A DNA stretch of 64,000 nt from Scandinavium hiltneri (lineage in GTDB: Bacteria; Pseudomonadota; Gammaproteobacteria; Enterobacterales; Enterobacteriaceae), in assembly GCF_024764835.1 (NCBI RefSeq), contig NZ_JALIGE010000076.1, positions 434,001 through 498,000 on the forward strand, in the 5' to 3' direction. Positions within the stretch are counted from its first letter, which is position 1, and the number at the start of each line of letters is the position of its first letter. Positions 54,376 to 62,420 of the stretch are shown in pieces. A program made the position numbers and the translations under genes. The notes below the pieces were generated by a model, which saw only the letters and a program-made list of their open reading frames with translations, did no database searches and was not told the origin of the DNA.

Positions 54376-55146
54376 ATGAAAAAGCCCGGTTTTCTTTCTG
54401 ACAGTGACGCCCGCGACCTGGTGAAGGACGCAGAAAAATTGCTCAGCCCTGACCGCAGACGCGTGCTGCGTCAGGGACTGACCCTCGGTGGCATCATGAT
54501 GCTGACCGGCTGTGATATCAGCGATAACGAAAGTATCGAGACTGCGCTGTCCCGCATGTCCCGCTTCAACGACCGGGTGCAGGGTTTTCTGTTCAGCCAC
54601 CGCAATCTGGCGCCTGAATATAAAGAGTCCGAGATCACCCGTCCGTTCCCGTTTAACGCATTTTATGGCCGTGATGAAATCCCACAGATTGATGGCCGTG
54701 ATTTCCAGTTGCAAATTATGGGCCTGGTGCGTGACACCAAACGCTGGACGCTGCCGGAGCTGTATCACATGCAGCAGGTCAGCCAAATCACCCGCCATAT
54801 TTGCGTTGAAGGCTGGAGCGCCATCGGCAAATGGGGCGGCGTGCCGTTCGCTCATTTCTTACAGCTGATTGGTGCGGATATGCGCGCGAAGTATGTCAGT
54901 TTCCGCTGTGCGGATGATTACTACACCAGTATTGATATGGCCACCGCGTTACATCCGCAAACCCTGCTGGCCCTGACCTGGGATAACAAAATTCTCCCTC
55001 CGGAATACGGCTATCCGATGAAAATCCGCATTCCGACCAAGCTCGGCTACAAAAACCCAAAACACGTTTTATCCATCGAAGTCACCAATCGTTTCCCGGG
55101 CGGTTACTGGGAAGATCAGGGTTACAACTGGTTTGGTGGCAGTTAA
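54376..55146 (+). CDS. MsrP/YedY-like molybdopterin oxidoreductase
   Basis: A 256-residue sulfite-oxidase-fold protein. The N-terminal RRRVLRQGLTLGGIMMLTGC combines a twin-arginine-like motif with a lipobox-like LTGC, so it may be Tat-exported and lipidated. The molybdenum-binding Cys is in TRHICVEGWSAIGKWGG (near residue 140), like the Cys of YedY (RCVEAWS); NAFYGRD parallels YedY's N-FYEF. It ends with TNRFPGGYWEDQGYNWF. The dimer-forming C-terminal domain of true sulfite oxidases is absent. Substrate is unknown; periplasmic methionine sulfoxide is a reasonable guess. Confidence 0.9.
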   Translation: MKKPGFLSDSDARDLVKDAEKLLSPDRRRVLRQGLTLGGIMMLTGCDISDNESIETALSRMSRFNDRVQGFLFSHRNLAPEYKESEITRPFPFNAFYGRDEIPQIDGRDFQLQIMGLVRDTKRWTLPELYHMQQVSQITRHICVEGWSAIGKWGGVPFAHFLQLIGADMRAKYVSFRCADDYYTSIDMATALHPQTLLALTWDNKILPPEYGYPMKIRIPTKLGYKNPKHVLSIEVTNRFPGGYWEDQGYNWFGGS

Positions 55147-55185
55147 ACCCAGAAGCACTTCACAACGTAAAAATGAGGAATTCCC

Positions 55186-55479
55186 ATGAAAAAATTAATG
55201 CTTGCAGCTGCTGCTTTCTCTGCCCTGGTGATGTTTAACGTTCAGGCCGCCGACAGCATGAGCAAAGACAGTATGGCGAAAGACAACATGTCGATGTCCC
55301 ACGACGGTATGGCCAAAGACGGGATGTCAAAATCCCACGACAAAATGTGCAAAGACGGCATGTGCAAGGACGAAATGAAGAAGGACACCATGAAAAAAGA
55401 CAGCATGGGCAAAATGGACAACATGTCGAAAGACGGTATGAAAAAGGATGAAATGAAAAAAGAGAGTATGTCTAAATAA
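55186..55479 (+). CDS. Secreted Met-rich MXKDX-repeat protein
   Basis: A 97-residue precursor with a clear signal peptide, cleaved near NVQA/AD. The mature ~76 residues consist almost wholly of five-residue units of the type M-x-K-D-x (DSMSKDSMAKDNM, DGMAKDGMSKS). They hold 16 Met, many Lys and Asp, two His and two Cys in MCKDGMCKD. It has no folded domain signature and is probably disordered. It lies 39 nt after the oxidoreductase with GAGGAATTCCC before the ATG, so it is in the same operon. It may be an oxidant sink repaired by the adjacent enzyme, or a metal (copper) binder. Confidence 0.92.
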   Translation: MKKLMLAAAAFSALVMFNVQAADSMSKDSMAKDNMSMSHDGMAKDGMSKSHDKMCKDGMCKDEMKKDTMKKDSMGKMDNMSKDGMKKDEMKKESMSK

Positions 55480-55486
55480 GATGGCT

Positions 55487-55516
55487 GGCCGGACGTGGTT
55501 CTGTCATCGCCCGGCC
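55487..55516. terminator. Terminator hairpin between MXKDX gene and rlmC
   Basis: GGCCGG-CG pairs with CG-CCGGCC (one internal mismatch) followed by TCATTTT. It sits between convergent genes and may serve both. Confidence 0.65.
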
Positions 55517-55521
55517 TCATT

Positions 55522-56649
55522 TTAACGTCTAATCAACAGCGTCAGTACTTCGTAATGCGCAGTGTGAGGGAACATATCAAACAGCTGCACGCGTGCCACC
55601 TGGTAATCCGATAGATGGCTGAAATCTTTCGCCATCGACTGCGCGTTGCAGCTGGAATAGATAATAAACGGCGGCGCCATGTCGCTGAGGTAGTCGCATA
55701 ACGCTTTGCCAATCCCACGCCGCGGCGGATTCACCAGCACCAGCTCAGGCACATTGCCCTGATTGGTTGCAAACTGCGTGGAATCGAGCGCCTGAAAATG
55801 CAAATTCTGTAATCCCAGTTCCGCAGCCGACTGTTTCGCACAGGCAATGGCTTCTGTCGCGATCTCTATCCCGGTCAGCTGCATTCCTGGCGTGGCGCAA
55901 TGCAAACCAAAGCCGCCCACGCCGCAAAAGAGATCCCACATATGCTGTACCGGTAATTCGCGCACCCAGCTTCGCGCCGTGGCGTACAGTTGGCTGGCAA
56001 CCGTCGGGTTGGTCTGGAAGAAACTTTGTGGACGGATCCACAACGGCACGTCGTTAAAACGCTCGGCCAGCGCCTGCTGGTCAGTGAGGAAAATCTCCTG
56101 CTCACCTTCCATGATAGCCATGTGCACCGGCTGAATATTCACTGAAATCACTTTCAGCTGTGGGAGCTGAGCCTGTAATGATGGCAGCGCCGCGCGTAGC
56201 TGTTCCAGCTTGGTGTCAGAGCGCAGGACAAACCGCAGCATCATCCCGCCGTCGAGCTGGCTTTCGGTCAGCAGCAGATATTTCAGCTCCCCACGCTTAC
56301 GCGCGACGTTATACGGCGTCAGGCCCGCACGGGCGATAAACGGTTTAAGGGCGGAAAACACCGGGGCAAACGAGGCGGGATACAGCGGGCAGTCGCATAA
56401 ATCTTCCGGCGTGCCGTCGCGATGCAGCATCCCGAGCAGCGGTTTTTCGACGCTGCCGCTGACGACCATTTTGGCTTTGTTACGAAAACCCGTTTCCGGG
56501 CCGCTAACCGGTGCGCACCACTCTTCTACCGTCGAGGACGACAGCAGTTGCTGAAGATCCGCCATTTTGGCGGCAAGCTGTTGGGATACCGGCTGTTCGA
56601 GCCACTGACAGGAGCGACAGCGTCCGGCATCATAGAGTGCGCACTGCAT
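55522..56649 (-). CDS. rlmC: 23S rRNA (uracil-747-C5)-methyltransferase RlmC
   Basis: A 375-residue SAM-dependent methyltransferase (formerly RumB/YbjF). The N-terminal Fe-S Cys cluster is CALYDAGRCRSCQW with a later Cys in DLCDCPLYP. SAM-binding MWDLFCGVGGFGLH and the catalytic Cys in YSSCNAQSMAKD are intact. The length matches E. coli. It stands alone on the minus strand, downstream of ybjO. Confidence 0.96.
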   Translation of the reverse strand: MQCALYDAGRCRSCQWLEQPVSQQLAAKMADLQQLLSSSTVEEWCAPVSGPETGFRNKAKMVVSGSVEKPLLGMLHRDGTPEDLCDCPLYPASFAPVFSALKPFIARAGLTPYNVARKRGELKYLLLTESQLDGGMMLRFVLRSDTKLEQLRAALPSLQAQLPQLKVISVNIQPVHMAIMEGEQEIFLTDQQALAERFNDVPLWIRPQSFFQTNPTVASQLYATARSWVRELPVQHMWDLFCGVGGFGLHCATPGMQLTGIEIATEAIACAKQSAAELGLQNLHFQALDSTQFATNQGNVPELVLVNPPRRGIGKALCDYLSDMAPPFIIYSSCNAQSMAKDFSHLSDYQVARVQLFDMFPHTAHYEVLTLLIRR

Positions 56650-56691
56650 ACAAAGACCTTTGAAATTCCAGGGGCCGGGATTGTATCACCG

Positions 56692-57165
56692 TTATTGCAG
56701 ACGGAAAAACCGACGGCTGGCGGCGGGCACAAAAAGCAGCATCAGCACCAGAATGTCGGGCAGTTTTTGCATCACCAGCGAACGTAAAATTTCACGTTTG
56801 GATTCGCCCGCAATACTGAACAGTTCCGGATAACCATAGCCTAATGACGCGGCCCACAGATAGCCGGCAGCAATAACCTGCGTCAGGAAGTAGATCCAGC
56901 GCGCCCAGTTTCGCCCTTTGACCAGCGAAAATGCGCACCAGATTTCCACGAAAACCAGCACCAGGCTCGCCATAAACACCAGCGTCAGCGTCCAGGTTTG
57001 AACGCTACGACGCACGAACTCCACCATGCCCTGCGGGCCCAGCAGATTGAGGATCATCAGCAAATCCAGCGCACGAATCAGGATAATCGCGAGCGCCGCC
57101 ACCTGCACCAGCGCAGGGACGTTCAGACGAGCATGTGAATGTCGGGTTTTAGAGAAGAATCGCAA
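56692..57165 (-). CDS. ybjO: DUF2593 inner-membrane protein YbjO
   Basis: A 157-residue membrane protein with four hydrophobic segments (LVQVAALAIILIRALDLLMI, LTLVFMASLVLVFVEIW, WIYFLTQVIAAGYLWA, ILVLMLLFVP). Function is unknown. TTG start with GGAAGG upstream; no nearer ATG or GTG has a ribosome site. A terminator separates it from potI. Confidence 0.85.
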   Translation of the reverse strand: MRFFSKTRHSHARLNVPALVQVAALAIILIRALDLLMILNLLGPQGMVEFVRRSVQTWTLTLVFMASLVLVFVEIWCAFSLVKGRNWARWIYFLTQVIAAGYLWAASLGYGYPELFSIAGESKREILRSLVMQKLPDILVLMLLFVPAASRRFFRLQ

Positions 57166-57180
57166 TTGTGGCCTTCCATG

Positions 57181-57211
57181 AAAACGTCTCCCCGGGAAGC
57201 CCGAGGAGACG
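57181..57211 (-). terminator. potI terminator
   Basis: CGTCTCC pairs with GGAGACG and an inner CGGG/CCCG extends the stem. On the minus strand it is followed by TTTTC. It ends the potFGHI operon. Confidence 0.75.
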
Positions 57212-57240
57212 ATGACACAACGCTTTAGATTTTAAGCGGT

Positions 57241-58086
57241 TCAGCCGCGTCTTGCACGCTGGATATCGCGTACACGCTGCTTTTCAGACCTTGCCATGAT
57301 GAACCAGGCGATTAAACCAACAATCCCGACCACGCCGAGGATGAGCGTCGCCAGGGCGTTGATTTCCGGATTAACCCCCATGCGCACGTTGGAGAACACC
57401 AGCATCGGCAATGTGGTTGCGCCCGGCCCGGAAACAAAGCTGGCGATAACCAGGTCGTCCAGCGACAGCGTAAACGCCAGCAGCCAGCCGGAAACCACCG
57501 CCGGCATAATCATCGGCAGCGTAATAACAAAAAAGACCTTCAGAGGCGTCGCACCAAGATCCATCGCCGCCTCTTCAATTGAACGGTCGAGTTCACGCAG
57601 ACGCGACGAAATCACCACCGCCACGTACGCGGTACAGAAGGTGACGTGCGCCAGCCAGATGGTGAACATCCCACGATCGGATGGCCAGCCGGTGGCGTGC
57701 CCAAGTGCGACGAACAGCAACAGCAGCGACAGGCCGGTGATAACGTCCGGCATAACCAGCGGCGCGGTTATCATAAATGCAAAGCCGTTTGAACCGCGGA
57801 AGCGCCCGAAGCGCACCATCACAACCGCGGCGATAGTGCCGAGAATAGCCGCCATCGTCGCCGCACAGGCGGCAATGGTCAGGCTCAGGCCCACGGCGCT
57901 CATCATCGCATCGTCACGGAACAGTTCACCGTACCAGCGCGTTGACCAGCCCGCCCACACCGTCACCAGCCGGGAACTGTTGAAGGAATAGATGACCAGC
58001 ATCAGCATTGGCGCGTAGAGGAACGAGAACCCCAGGATCAGAATCAAAATACGCCACGGCGAACGAACGACCGGTAAGTTGTTCAT
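57241..58086 (-). CDS. potI: Putrescine ABC transporter permease PotI
   Basis: A 281-residue permease with six hydrophobic segments and the EAA loop EEAAMDLGATPLKVFFVITL that meets PotG. The start MNNLPVVRSPWRI matches E. coli and overlaps the potH stop by 4 nt; a longer frame reads back into potH. It pairs with PotH. Confidence 0.96.
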   Translation of the reverse strand: MNNLPVVRSPWRILILILGFSFLYAPMLMLVIYSFNSSRLVTVWAGWSTRWYGELFRDDAMMSAVGLSLTIAACAATMAAILGTIAAVVMVRFGRFRGSNGFAFMITAPLVMPDVITGLSLLLLFVALGHATGWPSDRGMFTIWLAHVTFCTAYVAVVISSRLRELDRSIEEAAMDLGATPLKVFFVITLPMIMPAVVSGWLLAFTLSLDDLVIASFVSGPGATTLPMLVFSNVRMGVNPEINALATLILGVVGIVGLIAWFIMARSEKQRVRDIQRARRG

Positions 58087-59036
58087 CCGTGTTCCCCCAT
58101 CTGTTTTTGCTGATGTTTGTGGAACCACATTATCGGCACAATCAGCAGCAGCAACATCACCACCGCCACCGCCGAGGCAACCGGCCAGTCGCGGTTATTA
58201 AAGAACTCCTGCCACAGCACGCGACCAATCATGATGGTGTCCGGGCCGCCGAGCAGTTCCGGGATAACAAACTCCCCTACCGCCGGAATAAACACCAGCA
58301 TCGACCCGGCGATAATCCCGCCTTTGGTCAACGGCACGATCACGCTGAAGAAGGTTTTCAGCGGCTTCGCGCCCAGATCCAGTGAGGCTTCCACCAGCGA
58401 GTAATCAATGCGGGTCAGCGCGGTGTAAATCGGCAGCACCATAAATGGAAGATAGGCATACACAATGCCGATATACACCGCCAGGTTGGTGTGCAGAATT
58501 TCCAGCGGCTGATGGATAATCCCGGTCCACATCAGGAAGTTATTCAGCACGCCGTTACTTTTCAGGATCCCCATCCACGCATACACGCGAATAAGGAACG
58601 AGGTCCAGGACGGCAGAATGACCAGCAGCAGCAGAATGTTACGCGTTGACGTCTTACTGTGCGCCACCGCCCACGCCAGCGGGTAGCCGAGCAGCAGGCA
58701 GAAAACGGTCGAAATCGCCGCCACCTGCAACGACTGCAAATAGGCCTCAACGTACAGCGGATCGTCCGTCAGTTGCAGGAAGTTGCCGATATTCAGCGTC
58801 AGGGTTATCTGGTCGTCGGCCCATTCCCACAGGTCGGTATACGGAGGGATTGCACGCGCCATATCCGCCAGACTGATTTTAAAGACAATCAGAAACGGCA
58901 GTAAAAACAGCAGGAACAGCCACAGATATGGCAGCGCGATCACCAGTTTTCGCCCGTGCTTCATCTGCATTTTCGACATATACACGGCAAAGCCGCCAGG
59001 CTGTTTTGCACGAACCGGAGGTTCTAATGTACTCAT
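58083..59036 (-). CDS. potH: Putrescine ABC transporter permease PotH
   Basis: A 317-residue permease with six hydrophobic segments and EAA loop VEASLDLGAKPLKTFFSVIV. The start MSTLEPPVRAKQPGGF matches E. coli with GGAGGGTGC upstream. It lies 11 nt after potG. Confidence 0.96.
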   Translation of the reverse strand: MSTLEPPVRAKQPGGFAVYMSKMQMKHGRKLVIALPYLWLFLLFLLPFLIVFKISLADMARAIPPYTDLWEWADDQITLTLNIGNFLQLTDDPLYVEAYLQSLQVAAISTVFCLLLGYPLAWAVAHSKTSTRNILLLLVILPSWTSFLIRVYAWMGILKSNGVLNNFLMWTGIIHQPLEILHTNLAVYIGIVYAYLPFMVLPIYTALTRIDYSLVEASLDLGAKPLKTFFSVIVPLTKGGIIAGSMLVFIPAVGEFVIPELLGGPDTIMIGRVLWQEFFNNRDWPVASAVAVVMLLLLIVPIMWFHKHQQKQMGEHG

Positions 59037-59047
59037 TGCACCCTCCT

Positions 59048-60181
59048 CTACACCGTCAGAACCACACAGCTGTCCGCATCCCAGCACAGACGCACTTCAT
59101 CGCCCCAGGTCGGCAGACCTTTGCGATAGCGGTGCTCGTTCTGTAACTGGGCGCTGATCATCTGGCCGCTTTTCAGGCGAACGTGATAAATCGACAAATC
59201 GCCGAGATAGGCAATGTGCACCACTTCACCGACCGCAAAGTTGTAACCGTCTGCCGGTGGCTCCTCGCAGAGCATGATTTTTTCCGGACGCAGCGCCACG
59301 TACACCGGCACGTTATCCAGCACCGATGCGTCGACATCCACCTTCAACGGATGCATCAGCCCCGGCGAGTCAATCACCAGCCCTTCTTCCTGGCGCTCTT
59401 TCAGCAGACCTTCGAATACGTTCACCGAGCCAATAAACTCGGCGCTGAAGCGGGTCGTTGGGTGTTCGTAAATGTCTTCCGGTTCGCCGGTTTGCACGAA
59501 CTTACCGCGGTTCATGATAGCGATGCGCCCGGCCATGGTCATCGCCTCTTCCTGGTCGTGCGTCACCATTACGCAGGTCACGCCGACGCGTTCGAGAATA
59601 TCCACCACTTCGAGCTGCATCCGGTCGCGCAGCTTTTTATCCAGCGCGCCCATCGGTTCGTCGAGCAGTAATAATTTTGGCCGCTTGGCGAGGCTGCGGG
59701 CCAGCGCCACGCGCTGACGCTGGCCACCCGAAAGCTGGTGCGGCTTGCGTTTGGCAAACTCTTGCATGTGGACGAGGCTGAGCATTTCCTGCACCCGGGC
59801 AGTAATTTCCGCTTTCGGCAGCTTGTCCTGCTTCAGCCCAAAGGCGATGTTCTGCTCCACCGTCATGTGCGGAAACAGCGCATAGGACTGGAACATCATG
59901 TTGATTGGGCGCTGATACGGCGGCACCTGCGACATATCGACACCATCCAACACAATTTGCCCGGCAGTGAGGGTTTCAAAACCCGCCAGCATACGCAGCA
60001 GCGTCGATTTTCCGCAGCCTGATGGGCCGAGCAGAGCGAAAATTTCGCCTTTATAAATAGTGAGACTCACGTCGTCGACGGCATGTTGGCCGTCAAAGGA
60101 TTTGGTCAGATTGCGGATTTCCAGTAGCGGGGTCAGCGCTTTACGGGTTTTCGCCTGTGGGCGTGGGATTGCGTCAGTCAC
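59048..60181 (-). CDS. potG: Putrescine ABC transporter ATPase PotG
   Basis: A 377-residue ATPase. Walker A GPSGCGKSTLLRM, signature LSGGQRQRVALARSL, Walker B LLLLDEPMGALD and H-loop VTHDQEEAM are intact. A C-terminal TOBE regulatory domain follows (about residues 290-377). GTG start, read as MTDAIPRPQAKTRK, with GGAGAG upstream; an upstream ATG frame is not conserved. A hairpin separates it from potF. Confidence 0.96.
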   Translation of the reverse strand: MTDAIPRPQAKTRKALTPLLEIRNLTKSFDGQHAVDDVSLTIYKGEIFALLGPSGCGKSTLLRMLAGFETLTAGQIVLDGVDMSQVPPYQRPINMMFQSYALFPHMTVEQNIAFGLKQDKLPKAEITARVQEMLSLVHMQEFAKRKPHQLSGGQRQRVALARSLAKRPKLLLLDEPMGALDKKLRDRMQLEVVDILERVGVTCVMVTHDQEEAMTMAGRIAIMNRGKFVQTGEPEDIYEHPTTRFSAEFIGSVNVFEGLLKERQEEGLVIDSPGLMHPLKVDVDASVLDNVPVYVALRPEKIMLCEEPPADGYNFAVGEVVHIAYLGDLSIYHVRLKSGQMISAQLQNEHRYRKGLPTWGDEVRLCWDADSCVVLTV

Positions 60182-60243
60182 GATGTTGCTCTCCGGCAAA
60201 AAACAAACATTTGCATGGTCCGGTGCCATACAAAGAACATCAC

Positions 60244-60304
60244 AGTGCAGCTGCACTGACCTGGTGCGTTTTATTCTTGCCCGGTGGCGTGCTGCTCACC
60301 GGGC
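60244..60304 (-). repeat. potF-potG intergenic hairpins
   Basis: GCCCGGTG/CACCGGGC (60279-60304) forms a 8-bp REP-like stem, and AGTGCAGCTGCACT (60244-60257) is a perfect palindrome. They lie in the 132-bp gap between potF and potG. Such hairpins usually stabilise the upstream binding-protein mRNA and lower downstream expression. Confidence 0.7.
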
Positions 60305-60313
60305 AAAACGGGT

Positions 60314-61426
60314 TTACTTCCCGGTTTTTACTTTTGTCCAGGAACGGGTGATCACGCGGTCAATTTTTGGCGACAGCACGCTCTGGGTGAACAACTTCGC
60401 CCGCACGTCCGCTGGCGGATAAATACCAGGGTTATCACGCACTTCAGCGCTCAGTAACGGCGTCGCCGCTTTGTTGGCGTTGGCGTAATAAACGTGGTTA
60501 CTGATATTCGCTACCACATCCGGGCGCAGCAGATAATTCAGGAACTGATACGCTTCATCGACATTTTTCGCATCTTTAGGAATGGCGAACATATCGAAGT
60601 AAACCATCGCCCCTTCCTTCGGAATGGTGTAGGCAATGTTCACGCCGTTTTTAGCTTCTTTCGCGCGGTTTGCCGCTTGCAGGATATCGCCTGACCAGCC
60701 AATCGATACGCAAATATCGCCATTCGCCAGGTCGTTAATGTACTGAGAGGAATGGAAATAACGGATAGACGGACGCAGCTTCAACAGCAGATCGTTCGCG
60801 GCGCCGGTGTAATCTTTCGGATCTGAACTGTTCGGATCTTTGCCGAGATAGTGCAGCACTGCGGCGTAGATTTCGCTTGGTGCATCAAGGAATGAAACGC
60901 CACAGCTTTTCAGTTTTTCAAGGTTCTCAGGCTTGAGGATAAGGTCCCAGCTGTTCACCGGCGCATCTTTACCGAGCGCCGCTTTCACTTTATCGACGTT
61001 GTAGCCAATGCCGGTGGTGACCATCATGTACGGAATACCGTATTTATTATCGTGGTCGTTTTGCGCCACCAGCTTGAGCATTTCCGGATCGAGATTTTTG
61101 TAATTCGGCAGTTTGCTCTTATCAATCGGCTGGAAAATGCCCGCCTGCGACTGACGCTCAAGGAACTGTGACGATGGCACCACGAGGTCATAGCCGGTGC
61201 TGCCCGCCATTAATTTACCTTCCAACACTTCGTTGGAATCAAATACGTCGTAAACCACTTTAATGCCGGTTTCTTTGGTGAAATTCGCCAGCGTGTCCGG
61301 CGCGATATAATCAGACCAGTTATAAATATGCAGCGTTTTTTGTTCAGCGGCGAGCGTGCCTGCAGAGACAGCCATCAGCGCACCCGTAATCAGACCCGTT
61401 AACCATTTCTTACTTAAGGCGGTCAT
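60314..61426 (-). CDS. potF: Putrescine-binding periplasmic protein PotF
   Basis: A 370-residue periplasmic receptor for putrescine. The signal peptide is cleaved near TLAA/EQ. SBP family signatures are HIYNWSDYIAPDTL, YDVFDSNEVLEGKLMAGSTG, WDLILKPENLEKLKSCGVSF and GDICVSIGWSGDI. The start MTALSKKWLTG matches E. coli; an ATG six codons upstream is also open. First gene of potFGHI. Confidence 0.96.
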   Translation of the reverse strand: MTALSKKWLTGLITGALMAVSAGTLAAEQKTLHIYNWSDYIAPDTLANFTKETGIKVVYDVFDSNEVLEGKLMAGSTGYDLVVPSSQFLERQSQAGIFQPIDKSKLPNYKNLDPEMLKLVAQNDHDNKYGIPYMMVTTGIGYNVDKVKAALGKDAPVNSWDLILKPENLEKLKSCGVSFLDAPSEIYAAVLHYLGKDPNSSDPKDYTGAANDLLLKLRPSIRYFHSSQYINDLANGDICVSIGWSGDILQAANRAKEAKNGVNIAYTIPKEGAMVYFDMFAIPKDAKNVDEAYQFLNYLLRPDVVANISNHVYYANANKAATPLLSAEVRDNPGIYPPADVRAKLFTQSVLSPKIDRVITRSWTKVKTGK

Positions 61427-61831
61427 ATCTCTTTTCCTTATCAACGTCCGTTAACATTTGGACCAAAATATACGCACAGCGATGCATGCAAAAATCATGC
61501 ATATTTTGTCAGTCTGCAAAGAAAAGGAGAGAGCTTCTCTCCCGGCCGGCATTGCTCGTGATTGCCTCAGAAGAATACGCGCCGCATCACGGTAAATGCA
61601 GTGTTTCACGCGCCCTGTTAAGGCTTCGCAAGAATAACTTTAGCCAGGGTTCGAGGCTATAGCTCGGGTTAAAAAACGCCTTTTATCAATTTTTTATGCA
61701 AGATCACTTTATGGCGTAAGCCAACTGGGGCTGTAGAGTGGTGAATAATTCTTTAAGAAGTGGTTAACAGCAGAATATTGATGGGTTTTACGCAGCCGCG
61801 CTGGTGGCGACTGCGTTGATAACGATGGACT
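61427..61831. promoter_or_regulatory. potF upstream / ybjN downstream region
   Basis: 405 bp without a convincing gene. The AT-rich part near 61430-61510 should hold the potF promoter. A hairpin (61526-61542) lies in it, described separately. Between that hairpin and the ybjN stop there are about 290 bp of unassigned sequence that could be a long 3' UTR or small RNA. Confidence 0.5.
61522..61542 (-). terminator. Probable terminator downstream of ybjN
   Basis: GGAGAGA pairs with TCTCTCC around loop GCT. On the minus strand TTTTCTTT follows. It is ~290 nt beyond the ybjN stop. Confidence 0.7.
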
Positions 61832-62314
61832 TTAGTGAAGAAAATGGAATTGTGACTCTTCCGTCTGTTGCTCTTCTTCTTCGTCCCCTTTGAACAGCAG
61901 CTGGTGCGATGCGGCCTCGAGGATAACCATCGACACCTGTTCTTCGCTCTGGCGGAAGAACCATTCGAACTGTTCGCGCGTGACGCCCACGTTGACCGAC
62001 AGCGTCTGGCAAACCACCAGCTTCGGCAGGTTATCATCCTGAATGTCGAGGAACGCTTTCACCGTCAGCGAACTGGCGTTGATGGAAGAGAGATCGGAGG
62101 CCAGCGGCAACAGTGCTGAAGGCTTAACTTCTGCCAGCGCCGAAAACAGCACGACGTTGTCGAGCAGATCGAGCTTGGCATCGAAAATGCCCTCAAAATT
62201 CTGCATGTGCGGCAAGTGCAGCGCCTGACAAGTATCGCACTCATAGAAGTTGATGCCCATTTCGTCGAGCCATTGACGTAGCGTATCCAGACCCGGAACG
62301 ACGAGTGAATCCAT
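61832..62314 (-). CDS. ybjN: YbjN, type III secretion chaperone-like fold protein
   Basis: A 160-residue cytosolic protein of the YbjN family (fold similar to type III secretion chaperones). In E. coli it affects motility, exopolysaccharide and stress sensitivity; the mechanism is unclear. YECDTCQALHLPHMQNFEGI and SSLTVKAFLDIQDDNLPKLV match the family. The C-terminus is acidic (GDEEEEQQTEES). It is separated from rimK by ~105 nt. Confidence 0.93.
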   Translation of the reverse strand: MDSLVVPGLDTLRQWLDEMGINFYECDTCQALHLPHMQNFEGIFDAKLDLLDNVVLFSALAEVKPSALLPLASDLSSINASSLTVKAFLDIQDDNLPKLVVCQTLSVNVGVTREQFEWFFRQSEEQVSMVILEAASHQLLFKGDEEEEQQTEESQFHFLH

Positions 62315-62420
62315 AAACCCTGAAACCTCTTACTGTGAAATGAAAGCGTAATCCGAATGAAACGCGTATTAGGGTACGCAAAAATGCATCCAGAAGCTAT
62401 GACACTGATGAAATCCTGCG

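Noticed and set aside
54061..54855. Minus-strand 264-codon frame across cytochrome b and oxidoreductase genes
   Set aside because: It spans two well-supported genes in antisense and has no recognisable protein features.
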